From the NCBI GenBank assembly GCA_947626885.1, contig CANQTX010000008.1:1-57393 (forward strand): a stretch of DNA of 57,393 bases, written 5' to 3'. Of the stretch, positions 43,044-52,711 are shown piece by piece. The number at the start of each line of letters is the position of its first letter. The stretch's first letter is position 1. This DNA is from an uncultured Clostridia bacterium (GTDB taxonomy: Bacteria; Bacillota; Clostridia; TANB77; CAG-508). Below the pieces are notes generated by a model. It did no database searches. It was not told where the DNA came from and saw nothing but the letters and a program-made list of their open reading frames with translations. The translations under genes were made by a program, and so were the position numbers.

Positions 43044-44177
43044 TTAATTTTTAAATAATATCATTCTAAATCCCCAATAATTATCACTTGAATCTTCTGG
43101 CCAACCAGTATGGCTAGCTGCTGTTCTACTTAAATTAGCACTTCCACCGCGAACAACACGATGCAATACATTTTCTTGATTTTTATCTTTTTTATTAGAT
43201 TTAGAAGAAGTATCCTCCGAAGTTTTAAAAATTTCCGAAGTCCACTCTCTTAAATTACCTGCTAAATCACAAATATTTTTTACTATATCCGCTTCAGTTG
43301 CTCCTGTTGGTAATATTGTACCACTATAATTTCCATAGCTTGTATTAGAAGAATAATTTTCAACTTCACTATCAATCCACTCTAATGTCGTATCCCAAGC
43401 ATAACTATTGATAATCGCAGTGCTATATCCCTCATATCCATACTTTACCCCTGAATCATTTGCTAAATTTGCTGCTTCTTGATAAGTTAATCCATTCCAA
43501 GGCATTTTTCCGCCCATAGAAGCTGCCACTTGCTCACCATTTACATCTTGTTGTGATGCTTCAAATCTAGCCATATAAAATCCGTAATTTTGTGCAACAC
43601 TATTCACTAATGCAGATGATGTATTACTTGTTTCTTGATAATTGGTATCTAACATGGTCTTTCTAGACAATTTTCCACTTTCCACTGGTACCCAAACATA
43701 TTGATTTCCTGCTTTATCTTCAATGGTGAAACCTGAATCTACTTCTCCTCCTACATGAGTAAATCCTTCTGGCATATAAGGATTTTTGGCAGATATGATT
43801 CTAATATTAGAAACTGTAATAATTTTCATCGAGGTTTGTCCATTGACACCCGTTGCACTAAATGTATAATCTCCATTTTCTGTTACATCATATGTTGTTT
43901 CACTTGTCTCTAATACTGTTCCATCTGGTAAAGTAATGCTAGCCACTCCTGCTTCATCTTCTGTTGTTGCACTAACGTCAATCGTTACCTTCTCTTGATT
44001 TTCTTCAGTTGAATTTAAACTCAATTGGATAACTGGTCGTATGACTTTTTCTTCAGAATTACCCAAAAAATTGATGCCATTTCCTTTTGAATTTACTAGA
44101 ATATACACAAATAATCCAATAGCAATCAGAACAGCTATTAAAATAACAATAATAATAGGTGATAGTTTATTCCTCAT
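43044..44177 (-). CDS. Membrane-anchored FGE-sulfatase/C-type-lectin-fold protein
   Basis: N-terminal TM; GGKMPWNGLTYQEAANLAN, ICDLAGNLREWTSE, RVVRGGSANLSRTAAS...WGFRMILF motifs of the FGE-sulfatase fold. Confidence 0.8.
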   Translation of the reverse strand: MRNKLSPIIIVILIAVLIAIGLFVYILVNSKGNGINFLGNSEEKVIRPVIQLSLNSTEENQEKVTIDVSATTEDEAGVASITLPDGTVLETSETTYDVTENGDYTFSATGVNGQTSMKIITVSNIRIISAKNPYMPEGFTHVGGEVDSGFTIEDKAGNQYVWVPVESGKLSRKTMLDTNYQETSNTSSALVNSVAQNYGFYMARFEASQQDVNGEQVAASMGGKMPWNGLTYQEAANLANDSGVKYGYEGYSTAIINSYAWDTTLEWIDSEVENYSSNTSYGNYSGTILPTGATEADIVKNICDLAGNLREWTSEIFKTSEDTSSKSNKKDKNQENVLHRVVRGGSANLSRTAASHTGWPEDSSDNYWGFRMILFKN

Positions 44178-44384
44178 AATTTGCTTCTCCTTTTTCTTTT
44201 GAAAAAAATATATATATTATATTAAAACATATAATGAAAATTTTTTCAAATATTTTCACAATTTTTCTATAAATTCTTTTCTATTCATTAATTATTTCAA
44301 TAATTTTAGCTCATCTATTTCATTTTTCAAAACATTTTAAAAACGCTATACAACAAAACCTTTTATCATTTTCTGGTAATATAA

Positions 44385-44431
44385 AAATACGTTTTTAAAT
44401 ATGTTCCATTAATATTTAAAAACGTATTTTT
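44385..44431. terminator. Terminator downstream of rpmA
   Basis: AAAATACGTTTTTAAATAT...ATATTTAAAAACGTATTTTTTT hairpin. Confidence 0.75.
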
Positions 44432-44450
44432 TTCTCTTTATATGATACCC

Positions 44451-44708
44451 TTATTCTACTGGATAAACACTTACTCGTTTCTTTTCTTTACCTTTTCTTT
44501 CAAATTTTATAGTTCCATCTACTAAAGAAAATAAAGTATCATCACTACCGATTCCAACATTTACACCTGGATGTACATTTGTTCCTCTTTGTCTAATAAT
44601 AATATTTCCAGCTTTTACAAATTGTCCATCAGATTTTTTTACACCAAGTCTTTTTGACTCACTGTCTCTTCCGTTTTTAACACTACCTTGCCCTTTTTTA
44701 TGTGCCAT
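44451..44708 (-). CDS. rpmA: Ribosomal protein bL27
   Basis: [48 protein letters not shown]. Confidence 0.96.
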   Translation of the reverse strand: MAHKKGQGSVKNGRDSESKRLGVKKSDGQFVKAGNIIIRQRGTNVHPGVNVGIGSDDTLFSLVDGTIKFERKGKEKKRVSVYPVE

Positions 44709-44775
44709 GAAAGTTCACTCCTTTCGTTCTTATATTTTATATTCCATCTTTTTCATTTTCTATATTTGTTATAGA

Positions 44776-45120
44776 TTATTCTGCCACTTTTTCAGCTTTT
44801 TTAGCCGCAGCAACTTTTATAGAAGTAATTTCTACTTTTGTGTAATCTTGTCTATGACCTCTTGTTTTTCTTTCATTCTTTTTAGGTTTGTATTTGAAAA
44901 CCAAAATTTTCTTTCCTCTACCATGAGAAACTACTTTTCCTTCAACTTTTACACCTGTAACATAAGGGGTTCCTACCTGTACTTTTCCTTCATCAGATAC
45001 AAATACTACTTTGTCAAATGTTACTTTTTTTCCTTCTTCTGTATCTAATTTTTCAAAATATACAGTTTCACCCTCTTGTACTTTGTATTGTCTTCCGCAT
45101 GCTTCAATTATTGCGTACAT
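44776..45120 (-). CDS. rplU: Ribosomal protein bL21
   Basis: [25 protein letters not shown] and [24 protein letters not shown]. Confidence 0.96.
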   Translation of the reverse strand: MYAIIEACGRQYKVQEGETVYFEKLDTEEGKKVTFDKVVFVSDEGKVQVGTPYVTGVKVEGKVVSHGRGKKILVFKYKPKKNERKTRGHRQDYTKVEITSIKVAAAKKAEKVAE

Positions 45121-45310
45121 TTAAAATGCACCTCCCTTTTCGTATACTCGCTAACTTCCAACTTTGGTAACTAATTGTTTCATAGTATTTATAACCATAG
45201 TTAAGCAGTTTACAGTAATAAATTTTAACATGATTTTGCTTATCTGTCAAGATTTTACAGAAAAAAATAGACACAAATATAATTCATGTCTACTTATGGC
45301 AGTATCTCTA

Positions 45311-45793
45311 TTAATCTATTTTTTCTCTTCCATCTTCTCTTCCATCTCCTCTAGGTTTAGGAATATCGGCGGCCTTTAGAGGAATTTCACTTCTTATTCC
45401 TATTTTTGTTCCTTCTTCTTTATTATTTCCACCGTTTTCTTTAACCTTGTTAACTGGAGGTTTAGAAACACTGTTAGCCTCTTGCTCTCTCATAGCTTTT
45501 CTTAGTTTGCGATTAATTTTTACCTCTTTAATAAATTTTTCTAAATTTCCCAAAACACCTTTTCCTGCTCTTATTACTCTTTCTGAAGCCCTAACAATAA
45601 TAGATTTCGTTTGCTTTTCATTTATTTCTTCTCCCATTTTTTCTGCTTCTCCCAAAGCATCTCTAAGTGCTTTTATAACTTCAGGATTTTCTTTAGAACC
45701 TACCAAAACATTATCAAAACTTTCGTCATTCAAACCTTCTTCTCCAAAAAACATTTTACCAAATGTACGACTAATTTCTCCCAATGTTCCCAT
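45311..45793 (-). CDS. Hypothetical protein (160 aa)
   Basis: Intact ORF with charged, helical composition. Confidence 0.5.
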   Translation of the reverse strand: MGTLGEISRTFGKMFFGEEGLNDESFDNVLVGSKENPEVIKALRDALGEAEKMGEEINEKQTKSIIVRASERVIRAGKGVLGNLEKFIKEVKINRKLRKAMREQEANSVSKPPVNKVKENGGNNKEEGTKIGIRSEIPLKAADIPKPRGDGREDGREKID

Positions 45794-45962
45794 ATTTTTT
45801 TACTAGATTTTAGTCTAGTTATACACCTCATTTCTTAAAATTAAATTAATCCATATCTATTATAACAGAAAAAGTCCTGAAAATCAAGACTTTTCCAAAA
45901 ATTATTGTAAATCTTACATAATACATTTCACTTTGTACTATTTTTTTTAAAATTACTATATT

Positions 45963-47288
45963 TTAAGTCATATAATCTTTTAACCTTTTACTTCTACTTG
46001 GATGTCTTAACTTTCTTAATGCTTTTGCTTCAATTTGTCTTATTCTTTCACGTGTCACTTGAAACTCACGCCCTACTTCTTCTAAAGTTCTTGCTTTTCC
46101 ATCTTCTAGTCCAAATCTTAACTTCAATACTTTGGCTTCTCTTGGTGTTAATGTGCTCATTACTTCTTCTAGTTGCTCTTTTAATAATGTATACGCTGCT
46201 GAGTCATGTGGTGCTGGGGATTCATCATCAGGAATAAAATCTCCTAGATGACTATCGTCTTCTTCTCCTATTGGTGTTTCCAAAGAAACAGGGTCTTGTG
46301 CAATTTTTTGAATTTCCATTACTTTTTCAAGTGAAATTTCCATTTCTTCTGCAATTTCTTCTGGTGTTGGTTCTCTTCCTAAAATTTGAAGCAAGTGTCT
46401 AGAAGTACGAATTAATTTATTAATCGTTTCCACCATATGAACAGGAATTCTTATGGTTCTTGCTTGATCTGCAATCGCTCTTGTAATAGCTTGTCTTATC
46501 CACCAAGTAGCATATGTGCTAAATTTGTACCCTTTTTTGTAATCAAATTTCTCTACCGCTTTGATTAATCCCATATTACCTTCTTGAATTAAATCTAAAA
46601 ATAACATGCCTCTTCCCACATATTTTTTAGCTATACTAACAACCAATCGCAAATTGGATTCTGCTAATTTCTGCTTCGCCTCTTCATCTTCTTCTAAAAC
46701 TCTTTTAGCAAGATCTAATTCTTCTTCAAATGAAAGTAATGGTATTCTACCAATTTCTCTTAGATACATTCTTACTGGATCGTCTACACCGACACCTTCT
46801 ACATTATTCATATCTAAGTCTTCTAATTTAATTTCTTCTACTTCTTCTAAATCTTCAATATCTGGCTCTAATAAGTCATCCTCATCTTTTAATATATTAA
46901 CACCCAATTCTTCAAAAGCATCATACACTTTATCAATTTCTTCTGGGTTAATCTCACCTAATTGGGCAGCCAATTCTCCATAAGTAATTTTTCCTTTTTC
47001 TTTAGCAGATTTAAGAATTTGCATAACTTTTGCCTTTTCAGCATCTACTTTTTGCTCTGTTGTTTCTTTATTTTCTTTTTGTGCATTATTGTCATTTTTA
47101 TTAATTTTCTTTTCTTTTTTCGTTATGTTTTCATCCTTTATTTCTTTTTTCTGCTCTTTTTCTACCTTATGAGAATCTTTTATTACTTTTTGTTTTTCTT
47201 CAGATGTAGCATTCTTAGAGACTTTTTCTTCTTTTTTAGCTATTTTCTTTTTTGTAGGTTTTTCTTCTTTTACTACTTCTTTTTTCAT
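45963..47288 (-). CDS. rpoD: RNA polymerase primary sigma factor
   Basis: [78 protein letters not shown]. Confidence 0.97.
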   Translation of the reverse strand: MKKEVVKEEKPTKKKIAKKEEKVSKNATSEEKQKVIKDSHKVEKEQKKEIKDENITKKEKKINKNDNNAQKENKETTEQKVDAEKAKVMQILKSAKEKGKITYGELAAQLGEINPEEIDKVYDAFEELGVNILKDEDDLLEPDIEDLEEVEEIKLEDLDMNNVEGVGVDDPVRMYLREIGRIPLLSFEEELDLAKRVLEEDEEAKQKLAESNLRLVVSIAKKYVGRGMLFLDLIQEGNMGLIKAVEKFDYKKGYKFSTYATWWIRQAITRAIADQARTIRIPVHMVETINKLIRTSRHLLQILGREPTPEEIAEEMEISLEKVMEIQKIAQDPVSLETPIGEEDDSHLGDFIPDDESPAPHDSAAYTLLKEQLEEVMSTLTPREAKVLKLRFGLEDGKARTLEEVGREFQVTRERIRQIEAKALRKLRHPSRSKRLKDYMT

Positions 47289-47304
47289 TTTTTAACAATA
47301 CCTC

Positions 47305-49086
47305 CTACTTTCCTTTAGCCAACTCAATAATAATACGATTTAATTCTTCTTCTAACTTTGTTATCTCCTCGGGTGTTAAAGTTTCGTTTTTTAATTCCTG
47401 TATAATTTCTAGTTTTCTCCTAGATAATCTATCTTTATTATAAATAATAATGATATCTTCTATACATTTTTCAACAGAATTTATTTCGTAATCTGTTACT
47501 AAAATTTCACTAATATGTGATTGTATTTCTGCATCTTCTATATTTGCTATGCATTGTATAATTTTTTCACTTTCCTCTGCAGATGATTCTAAAATTTTTT
47601 CAAAAATAACTTTATTTTCTCTTACTTGCAAATCTTCTATTGTAATATTCGTAACAATCTTCTCATAAGCTTCTTTAAAATGGTTAATAAGCAAATAAAT
47701 AACCATATTTTCCCTTTTAACAACAGCTTCACTGATTTCTTCCTTTGGCACTTTATGGTTTATGATTGGTTTTGTGAGTACTTTATTGCTAGCAGAATGA
47801 TAACTTGTTTTATTAACCTCTGCATAAATAGCCTCTTTAGAAATATGATATTGTTTTGCTATTTTATCAATATAAATTTCTCTTTCTATTTTATTTTCTA
47901 CATCGGAAAGTATTTTTGTAATTTCTTTTAAAAATCTAATTTTATCCTTTGCATTTTCTAGCTGATATTTGTTTTTTAGCATTTTTATTTTAAATTCTAC
48001 CAAAGATATGGCCTGATCCACCAATAACTGAAATCTACCACTGCCATATTTTAAAACATATTCATCGGGATCTTTTGCACCTTCCATTTGCAATACTCTA
48101 GCATCACAGCCCTGATTTTCTAGTATAGATAATCCTCTCAAAATAGCTTCTTGTCCTGCACCATCTGAATCATAACTTAATATAACTTGTTCACAGTATT
48201 TTCGTAATAACCTTCCTTGTTCTTCTGTTAAGGCTGTTCCTAGTGAAGCAACAACATTATGAATTCCCCTTTGGTATAACGATACCGCATCCATATATCC
48301 TTCTACCAAAATCATTTTTTTTTCATTTGCTTGTTTGGCTAAATTTAAACCAAATAAATGCTTCTTTTTAGAATAAACTAAATTTTCATTAGAATTAATA
48401 TATTTGGCAGTTTTCTCATTATCATCTAGTCTTCTACCACCAAAAGCAACAACTTTTCCATTAACCTCCATAATAGGAAACATCAGCCTTTTTCTAAAAC
48501 GATCTATGTATTCTCCTCTATCGTTCTTATGCACTAAACCAGTTGCTAATATTTCCTCATCTTTAAACCCTTGCGTTTTTAAATGTTGATACAATTCATG
48601 ATGTTCTCCTGAATATCCTATTTTAAAAGATGTTAAGGTATGATTATCCATTTTTCTTTGCTTTATGTAATTTTGTGCTATTTTTGCTAAAGGCTTGTAC
48701 AATCGTTCATGATAGAAAATGGTTGCTTCTGCATTAATTTTATACATTTTATCTTTTAAATATTGATTTTTTTGAAACGTAGGATTTTCATCCACAGGTA
48801 ATGGAATTCTGGCTCTTTCTGCTAAAAATTCTAAAGATTCTTTAAAAGATATTTTTTCAATTTCACTAACAAAATTGAACACATCTCCACCTTTATGACA
48901 ACCAAAACAATGATAATATTGTCTATCTGGTGAAACAGAAAAAGAAGGGGATTTTTCTTTGTGAAAAGGGCATAAACCAAAAAAGTTTCTACCACTTCTT
49001 TTTAATGTAACATATTGTGAAATAACATCAACGATATCATTTGCTAATCTAATCTCTTCTTTTAATTCGTCACTATAAGTTATCAT
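47305..49086 (-). CDS. dnaG: DNA primase
   Basis: CPFHKEKSPSFSVSPDRQYYHCFGCHKGGDVFNFV zinc finger and TOPRIM domain (VEGYMDAVSL). Confidence 0.97.
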   Translation of the reverse strand: MITYSDELKEEIRLANDIVDVISQYVTLKRSGRNFFGLCPFHKEKSPSFSVSPDRQYYHCFGCHKGGDVFNFVSEIEKISFKESLEFLAERARIPLPVDENPTFQKNQYLKDKMYKINAEATIFYHERLYKPLAKIAQNYIKQRKMDNHTLTSFKIGYSGEHHELYQHLKTQGFKDEEILATGLVHKNDRGEYIDRFRKRLMFPIMEVNGKVVAFGGRRLDDNEKTAKYINSNENLVYSKKKHLFGLNLAKQANEKKMILVEGYMDAVSLYQRGIHNVVASLGTALTEEQGRLLRKYCEQVILSYDSDGAGQEAILRGLSILENQGCDARVLQMEGAKDPDEYVLKYGSGRFQLLVDQAISLVEFKIKMLKNKYQLENAKDKIRFLKEITKILSDVENKIEREIYIDKIAKQYHISKEAIYAEVNKTSYHSASNKVLTKPIINHKVPKEEISEAVVKRENMVIYLLINHFKEAYEKIVTNITIEDLQVRENKVIFEKILESSAEESEKIIQCIANIEDAEIQSHISEILVTDYEINSVEKCIEDIIIIYNKDRLSRRKLEIIQELKNETLTPEEITKLEEELNRIIIELAKGK

Positions 49087-49287
49087 TTAAAAAACCTTTC
49101 CAATATAATATTCGACAGATATCTTTTTTATCCTTCATGTTTATGAATAAAATTATGTCGACTTTTTTCTGATAATTTTTTGAATAGGAAATATAACTTT
49201 ATTATCAGATAAAATAAAATCGCCGTCTCCTATCGAAACCACGATTTCATTATACAAATATTATGTTTTTTTATATTTTTATTGTGT

Positions 49288-49881
49288 TTATTCATTCGCT
49301 GATATGAATTTTTTTACAATATTGGTATCTGTATTTTCTACCACATCTGATGAATGCACGTCTTTAGGAATATGAGAAACTTCCGCAATACCATGTAATT
49401 GATAAGAAGCATTAATTTTATTTTCTACAAATTCTTCTACTTCTTCTTTTCCTCTTTCCTCTACAAGAACCAATTCACTTACTAATATTTGTTTTGCATT
49501 TAATAACATTTTCTTTTCTGTTGTAGATAATCCTTTTTCTTTTTGTTTAAAACTTAAATTTCTAACAATATCGGCTACTTCAAAAATATCACCTGATTTC
49601 ATTTTTTCGACATTGTCTCTATATCTTTTGTTCCACTTCATAGACATTTCTGTGCTATCTTGTTCTAAAACATTGATTACTTTTCCGGCTGTCTCTTTAT
49701 CTATTACATTACGTACTCCTATTTCTTCTGCTTTTGCTGTAGGTACCATTACTTTCACTTCACCTGGCATTTTTATAATATAATAAGATTGCTTTTCATC
49801 TAAAATGGCCTTTTCTTCTATGGTTTCAATAATGCCTGCTCCATGCATGGGATAAACTATTTTGTCTCCTACTTTAAACAT
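49288..49881 (-). CDS. CarD family transcriptional regulator
   Basis: MFKVGDKIVYPMHGAGIIETIEEK RNAP-interacting domain. Confidence 0.93.
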   Translation of the reverse strand: MFKVGDKIVYPMHGAGIIETIEEKAILDEKQSYYIIKMPGEVKVMVPTAKAEEIGVRNVIDKETAGKVINVLEQDSTEMSMKWNKRYRDNVEKMKSGDIFEVADIVRNLSFKQKEKGLSTTEKKMLLNAKQILVSELVLVEERGKEEVEEFVENKINASYQLHGIAEVSHIPKDVHSSDVVENTDTNIVKKFISANE

Positions 49882-50015
49882 TTTTTACGTCACTCCTTCC
49901 AAGTAATTCTCCATTACTACATTACAATTATACTACAAAAATTACCAAAAGTCAAAGTAAATTTTATGATTTTGTAAGAGAATTTTAAAAATGTTACCAT
50001 CTTGTATTATATCCT

Positions 50016-50474
50016 TTATTTACTTGTTGATCCAAAGCCTCCCATTCTTTTGCCTTCTGCAGAATCATTATCTGTTATTTCATATTTTTGAAATATAGCT
50101 TGCCCTATAACATCACCCTTTTGAATGGTAATATCTTCTGTTTTTATGTTATAAAAAGCAAACATAATGTGTCCATCATTGTCCGGATTGCCATAATAAT
50201 CTTTATCAATAACGCCAACGCTATTAGCTAAAATTAAACCTTTTTTTCCAGGATTAGAACTTCTATTATATAGTAATAGCATCTCATCATCTTCCATGTA
50301 TGCCTTTAATCCTGTTTTGATTAAAGTAGGTTTTTGTCCCTTCTGAAAGGATGGCACAATGCAGTCTTCTGCTGCCTCGATATCATATCCTGCTGAATAT
50401 TTTGTTTTTCTTATTGGTAAATGAATTTCTTTATTTTCAAATCCTTTTGCAATTTCAAATCCACGTTTTCCCAT
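50016..50474 (-). CDS. dut: dUTP diphosphatase
   Basis: SAGYDIEAAED, YNRSSNPGKKGLILANSVGVIDKDYYGNPDNDGHI, KGDVIGQAIFQKY, GGFGSTSK motifs. Confidence 0.93.
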   Translation of the reverse strand: MGKRGFEIAKGFENKEIHLPIRKTKYSAGYDIEAAEDCIVPSFQKGQKPTLIKTGLKAYMEDDEMLLLYNRSSNPGKKGLILANSVGVIDKDYYGNPDNDGHIMFAFYNIKTEDITIQKGDVIGQAIFQKYEITDNDSAEGKRMGGFGSTSK

Positions 50475-50539
50475 TTTTTTCTCCTTTTCTACTTTTTTAT
50501 TTTTATTATTATATCTATTTTTTTCTTTTTTTTCAAGTA

Positions 50540-51382
50540 CTATTCTTGTTTAACAATTGCTTTTATACTATCCATATGTTCCAGGGCCGTTTCATATCCT
50601 GCCTGAAAACAATAATCCACATTGTCGATATCTAATAAGCCGGTTCCATCTGTGTCTACTGTTAGTATCAAATCACTATTTTTTAAATGCATTTCAGAAA
50701 TTTTATTGCTCATCATATCAATGGTTTTCATACCAATATCCATCATATTACTATTTGGCGTAATTTTATCACTACTAAAATTAACTGCAATTACTTTATC
50801 TGCTCCCAATGTTCGTGCTACATCTACAGGAACATTATTTAAAATACCACCATCTAATAAAATTTTATCATGATAGGAACAGGGATTAAATACAACGGAA
50901 AAGCTAGAACTGGCCCTAACCGCCTTTCCAATTTCTATATCATCTATATACGGTACGCCTTCAGGAATCATAGAAGCACATACCATTTCTTTTTCTTCTA
51001 TCATATCTGTACAAACAGTAGCAACCGGCATTTTCAAATCTTTCATTGTATGAAATCCTTTTTGCCTTGCTATTGTATTATATAATTCTTCTATGGGTTG
51101 ACCACTTCTTAAACCATCAAATGTCATTTTCTTATTAAATAGTAAACTATCTAAAATAATTACTTCTGCATTATTTCCCACCAATTGATAGGCATATTGA
51201 TTAAATAAATTATAAATTTCTGTTGCACAAAATCCTAAAGCAGTTAATATAGCAATATGACTTCCTGAACTGGTTCCTGCTAAAATATCTAAAGCAATAT
51301 TGTTTTCTTCTAGTGCCTTTAAGACACCTGCATGAGCAATACCTCTTATTCCTCCACCAGATAATGCTAATCCTAGTTTCAT
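50540..51382 (-). CDS. Patatin-like phospholipase
   Basis: LALSGGGIRGIAHAGVL, GTSSGSH, DGGILNNVP motifs. Confidence 0.94.
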   Translation of the reverse strand: MKLGLALSGGGIRGIAHAGVLKALEENNIALDILAGTSSGSHIAILTALGFCATEIYNLFNQYAYQLVGNNAEVIILDSLLFNKKMTFDGLRSGQPIEELYNTIARQKGFHTMKDLKMPVATVCTDMIEEKEMVCASMIPEGVPYIDDIEIGKAVRASSSFSVVFNPCSYHDKILLDGGILNNVPVDVARTLGADKVIAVNFSSDKITPNSNMMDIGMKTIDMMSNKISEMHLKNSDLILTVDTDGTGLLDIDNVDYCFQAGYETALEHMDSIKAIVKQE

Positions 51383-51460
51383 TCTATTCTCCTCCTAAAG
51401 TTTTTTTACCATTACTACTAGAAAATAGTATTACCATTTTTTTACTATTTACACATAAAA

Positions 51461-51487
51461 AGACATAATCTATAAAAGATTATGTCT
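51461..51487. terminator. Terminator downstream of rpsR
   Basis: AGACATAATCT-ATAAA-AGATTATGTCT; minus-strand copy is followed by TTTTT. Confidence 0.75.
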
Positions 51488-51502
51488 CTCATTTCTATAG
51501 CA

Positions 51503-51784
51503 TTAATCTGCTGCATATGGAATAATAGCAATATGTCTTGCTCTTTTAACAGCTGTTGTAATTTCTCTTTGATGTTTTGCACAAGCTCCTGTTGCTCTTC
51601 TTGGTAGAATTTTACCTTTTTCATTAATAAATTTTTTTAATTGCTCTGCATTTTTATAATCTAACACAAAATTTTTATCATTACAAAGTAAACAAACTTT
51701 TTTTCTCATTTTTCTAAACTTTGGGTTAAAATCATCATCTTGATTGTTTCGATTATTTTTTCTGCTTTGTTTCTTATCTGCCAT
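51503..51784 (-). CDS. rpsR: Ribosomal protein bS18
   Basis: [42 protein letters not shown]. Confidence 0.95.
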   Translation of the reverse strand: MADKKQSRKNNRNNQDDDFNPKFRKMRKKVCLLCNDKNFVLDYKNAEQLKKFINEKGKILPRRATGACAKHQREITTAVKRARHIAIIPYAAD

Positions 51785-51878
51785 TTTATAAAACCTCCCA
51801 TCTTCTCAATCTTATATATTCTTTTCCTTATAGTTATAGGTAATAATTTGATATTATCTCCTCATTTTCCCCAACTCC

Positions 51879-51912
51879 ACACCGTACGCGATAGTTTCCC
51901 ATCATACGGCGT
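51879..51912 (-). ncRNA. Group II intron domain V (catalytic hairpin)
   Basis: ACGCCGUAUGAUGGGAAACUAUCGCGUACGGUGU: 34 nt, GAAA tetraloop, 2-nt bulge, CGC-type triad. Confidence 0.88.
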
Positions 51913-52012
51913 TCCCTCAATTTATCTTTTATTATTACATATATAATTTTCAACAAGAATTAAACTTCTAGTCTTTTTGGTATGTAATTCAAAGATAATT
52001 TATTCTTATGTT

Positions 52013-52711
52013 CTAATCTTGGTTACTTTGTTCTGTCTGTTTCTTTTTCAGCCTTTTCCAATTATAAGTACCATATATGTCATTTATTAATAATAATGTT
52101 GGACAAAGTAATACTGGTATCTTTGTACTATCTCCTTGTATAACTGGTGTAATCCATAATGAAATAAGAATTAGGTCATTGCATATATATGATATTAATG
52201 ACAATTCGCTTCTTCTTGCTTCAAAATAGCTTGCTAGTACACTTGTTACTACTGAACACGTACTTATTATCAATAATGATGTATTAAATATTTTTAGTAT
52301 GTAATAGTATAACCAAAACATTACTATTTGTGATATTAATACAATGATTATTTCTTTTATTGATAATGTGTTTATTATTACAGTATTATCTTCTTTATCT
52401 CGGTTTCTAAGCCAACTAATTATTCCCACTATCATTATAGGAAATGTTAGAAATATTGTAATTAATAACTCTCCATAATAGGATTGATTGAATGAAACTA
52501 TTCCATAGAAGAATACACTTATAAATCCAACAAAGTAACATTCAACTTTTCCTTTTGACATTAATAGTGCCGTTGTAAAGTATAGTATAGTATAGCACAT
52601 ATCTATTATTGTCCCTTTAAAAATTATTGTGAATAATATTGCTAAACTTAGTCCAATAATTAGAAAACTCAATTCAAATTTTGTCCAGTCTTTAAAATAC
52701 TTTTTAATCAT
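52013..52711 (-). CDS. pnuC: PnuC-family nicotinamide riboside/mononucleotide transporter-like membrane protein, inside the intron
   Basis: 232 aa multi-TM; KGKVECYFVGFISVFFYGIVSFNQSYYGELLITIFLTFPIMIVGIISWLRNR and C-terminal LLINDIYGTYNWKRLKKKQ resemble PnuC. Starts ATGA-overlapped with the IEP stop. Confidence 0.82.
   Translation of the reverse strand: MIKKYFKDWTKFELSFLIIGLSLAILFTIIFKGTIIDMCYTILYFTTALLMSKGKVECYFVGFISVFFYGIVSFNQSYYGELLITIFLTFPIMIVGIISWLRNRDKEDNTVIINTLSIKEIIIVLISQIVMFWLYYYILKIFNTSLLIISTCSVVTSVLASYFEARRSELSLISYICNDLILISLWITPVIQGDSTKIPVLLCPTLLLINDIYGTYNWKRLKKKQTEQSNQD

Noticed and set aside
43044-44177. FGE-like protein as a second DGR target
   Set aside because: The C-terminal coding sequence is A/T-rich with ordinary codon usage and no run of NNY codons or GC shift.
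46962-47318. Phe/Tyr-rich plus-strand ORF opposite the rpoD N-terminus
   Set aside because: Mirror of the Lys/Glu-rich low-complexity sigma factor N-terminus, not a real gene.
49153-49257. Tiny minus-strand ORF (YNEIVVSIGDGDFILSDNKVIFPIQKIIRKKST) between dnaG and carD
   Set aside because: Protein-like composition, but only about 34 codons with a TTG start and no clear RBS or family; not enough to call a gene.
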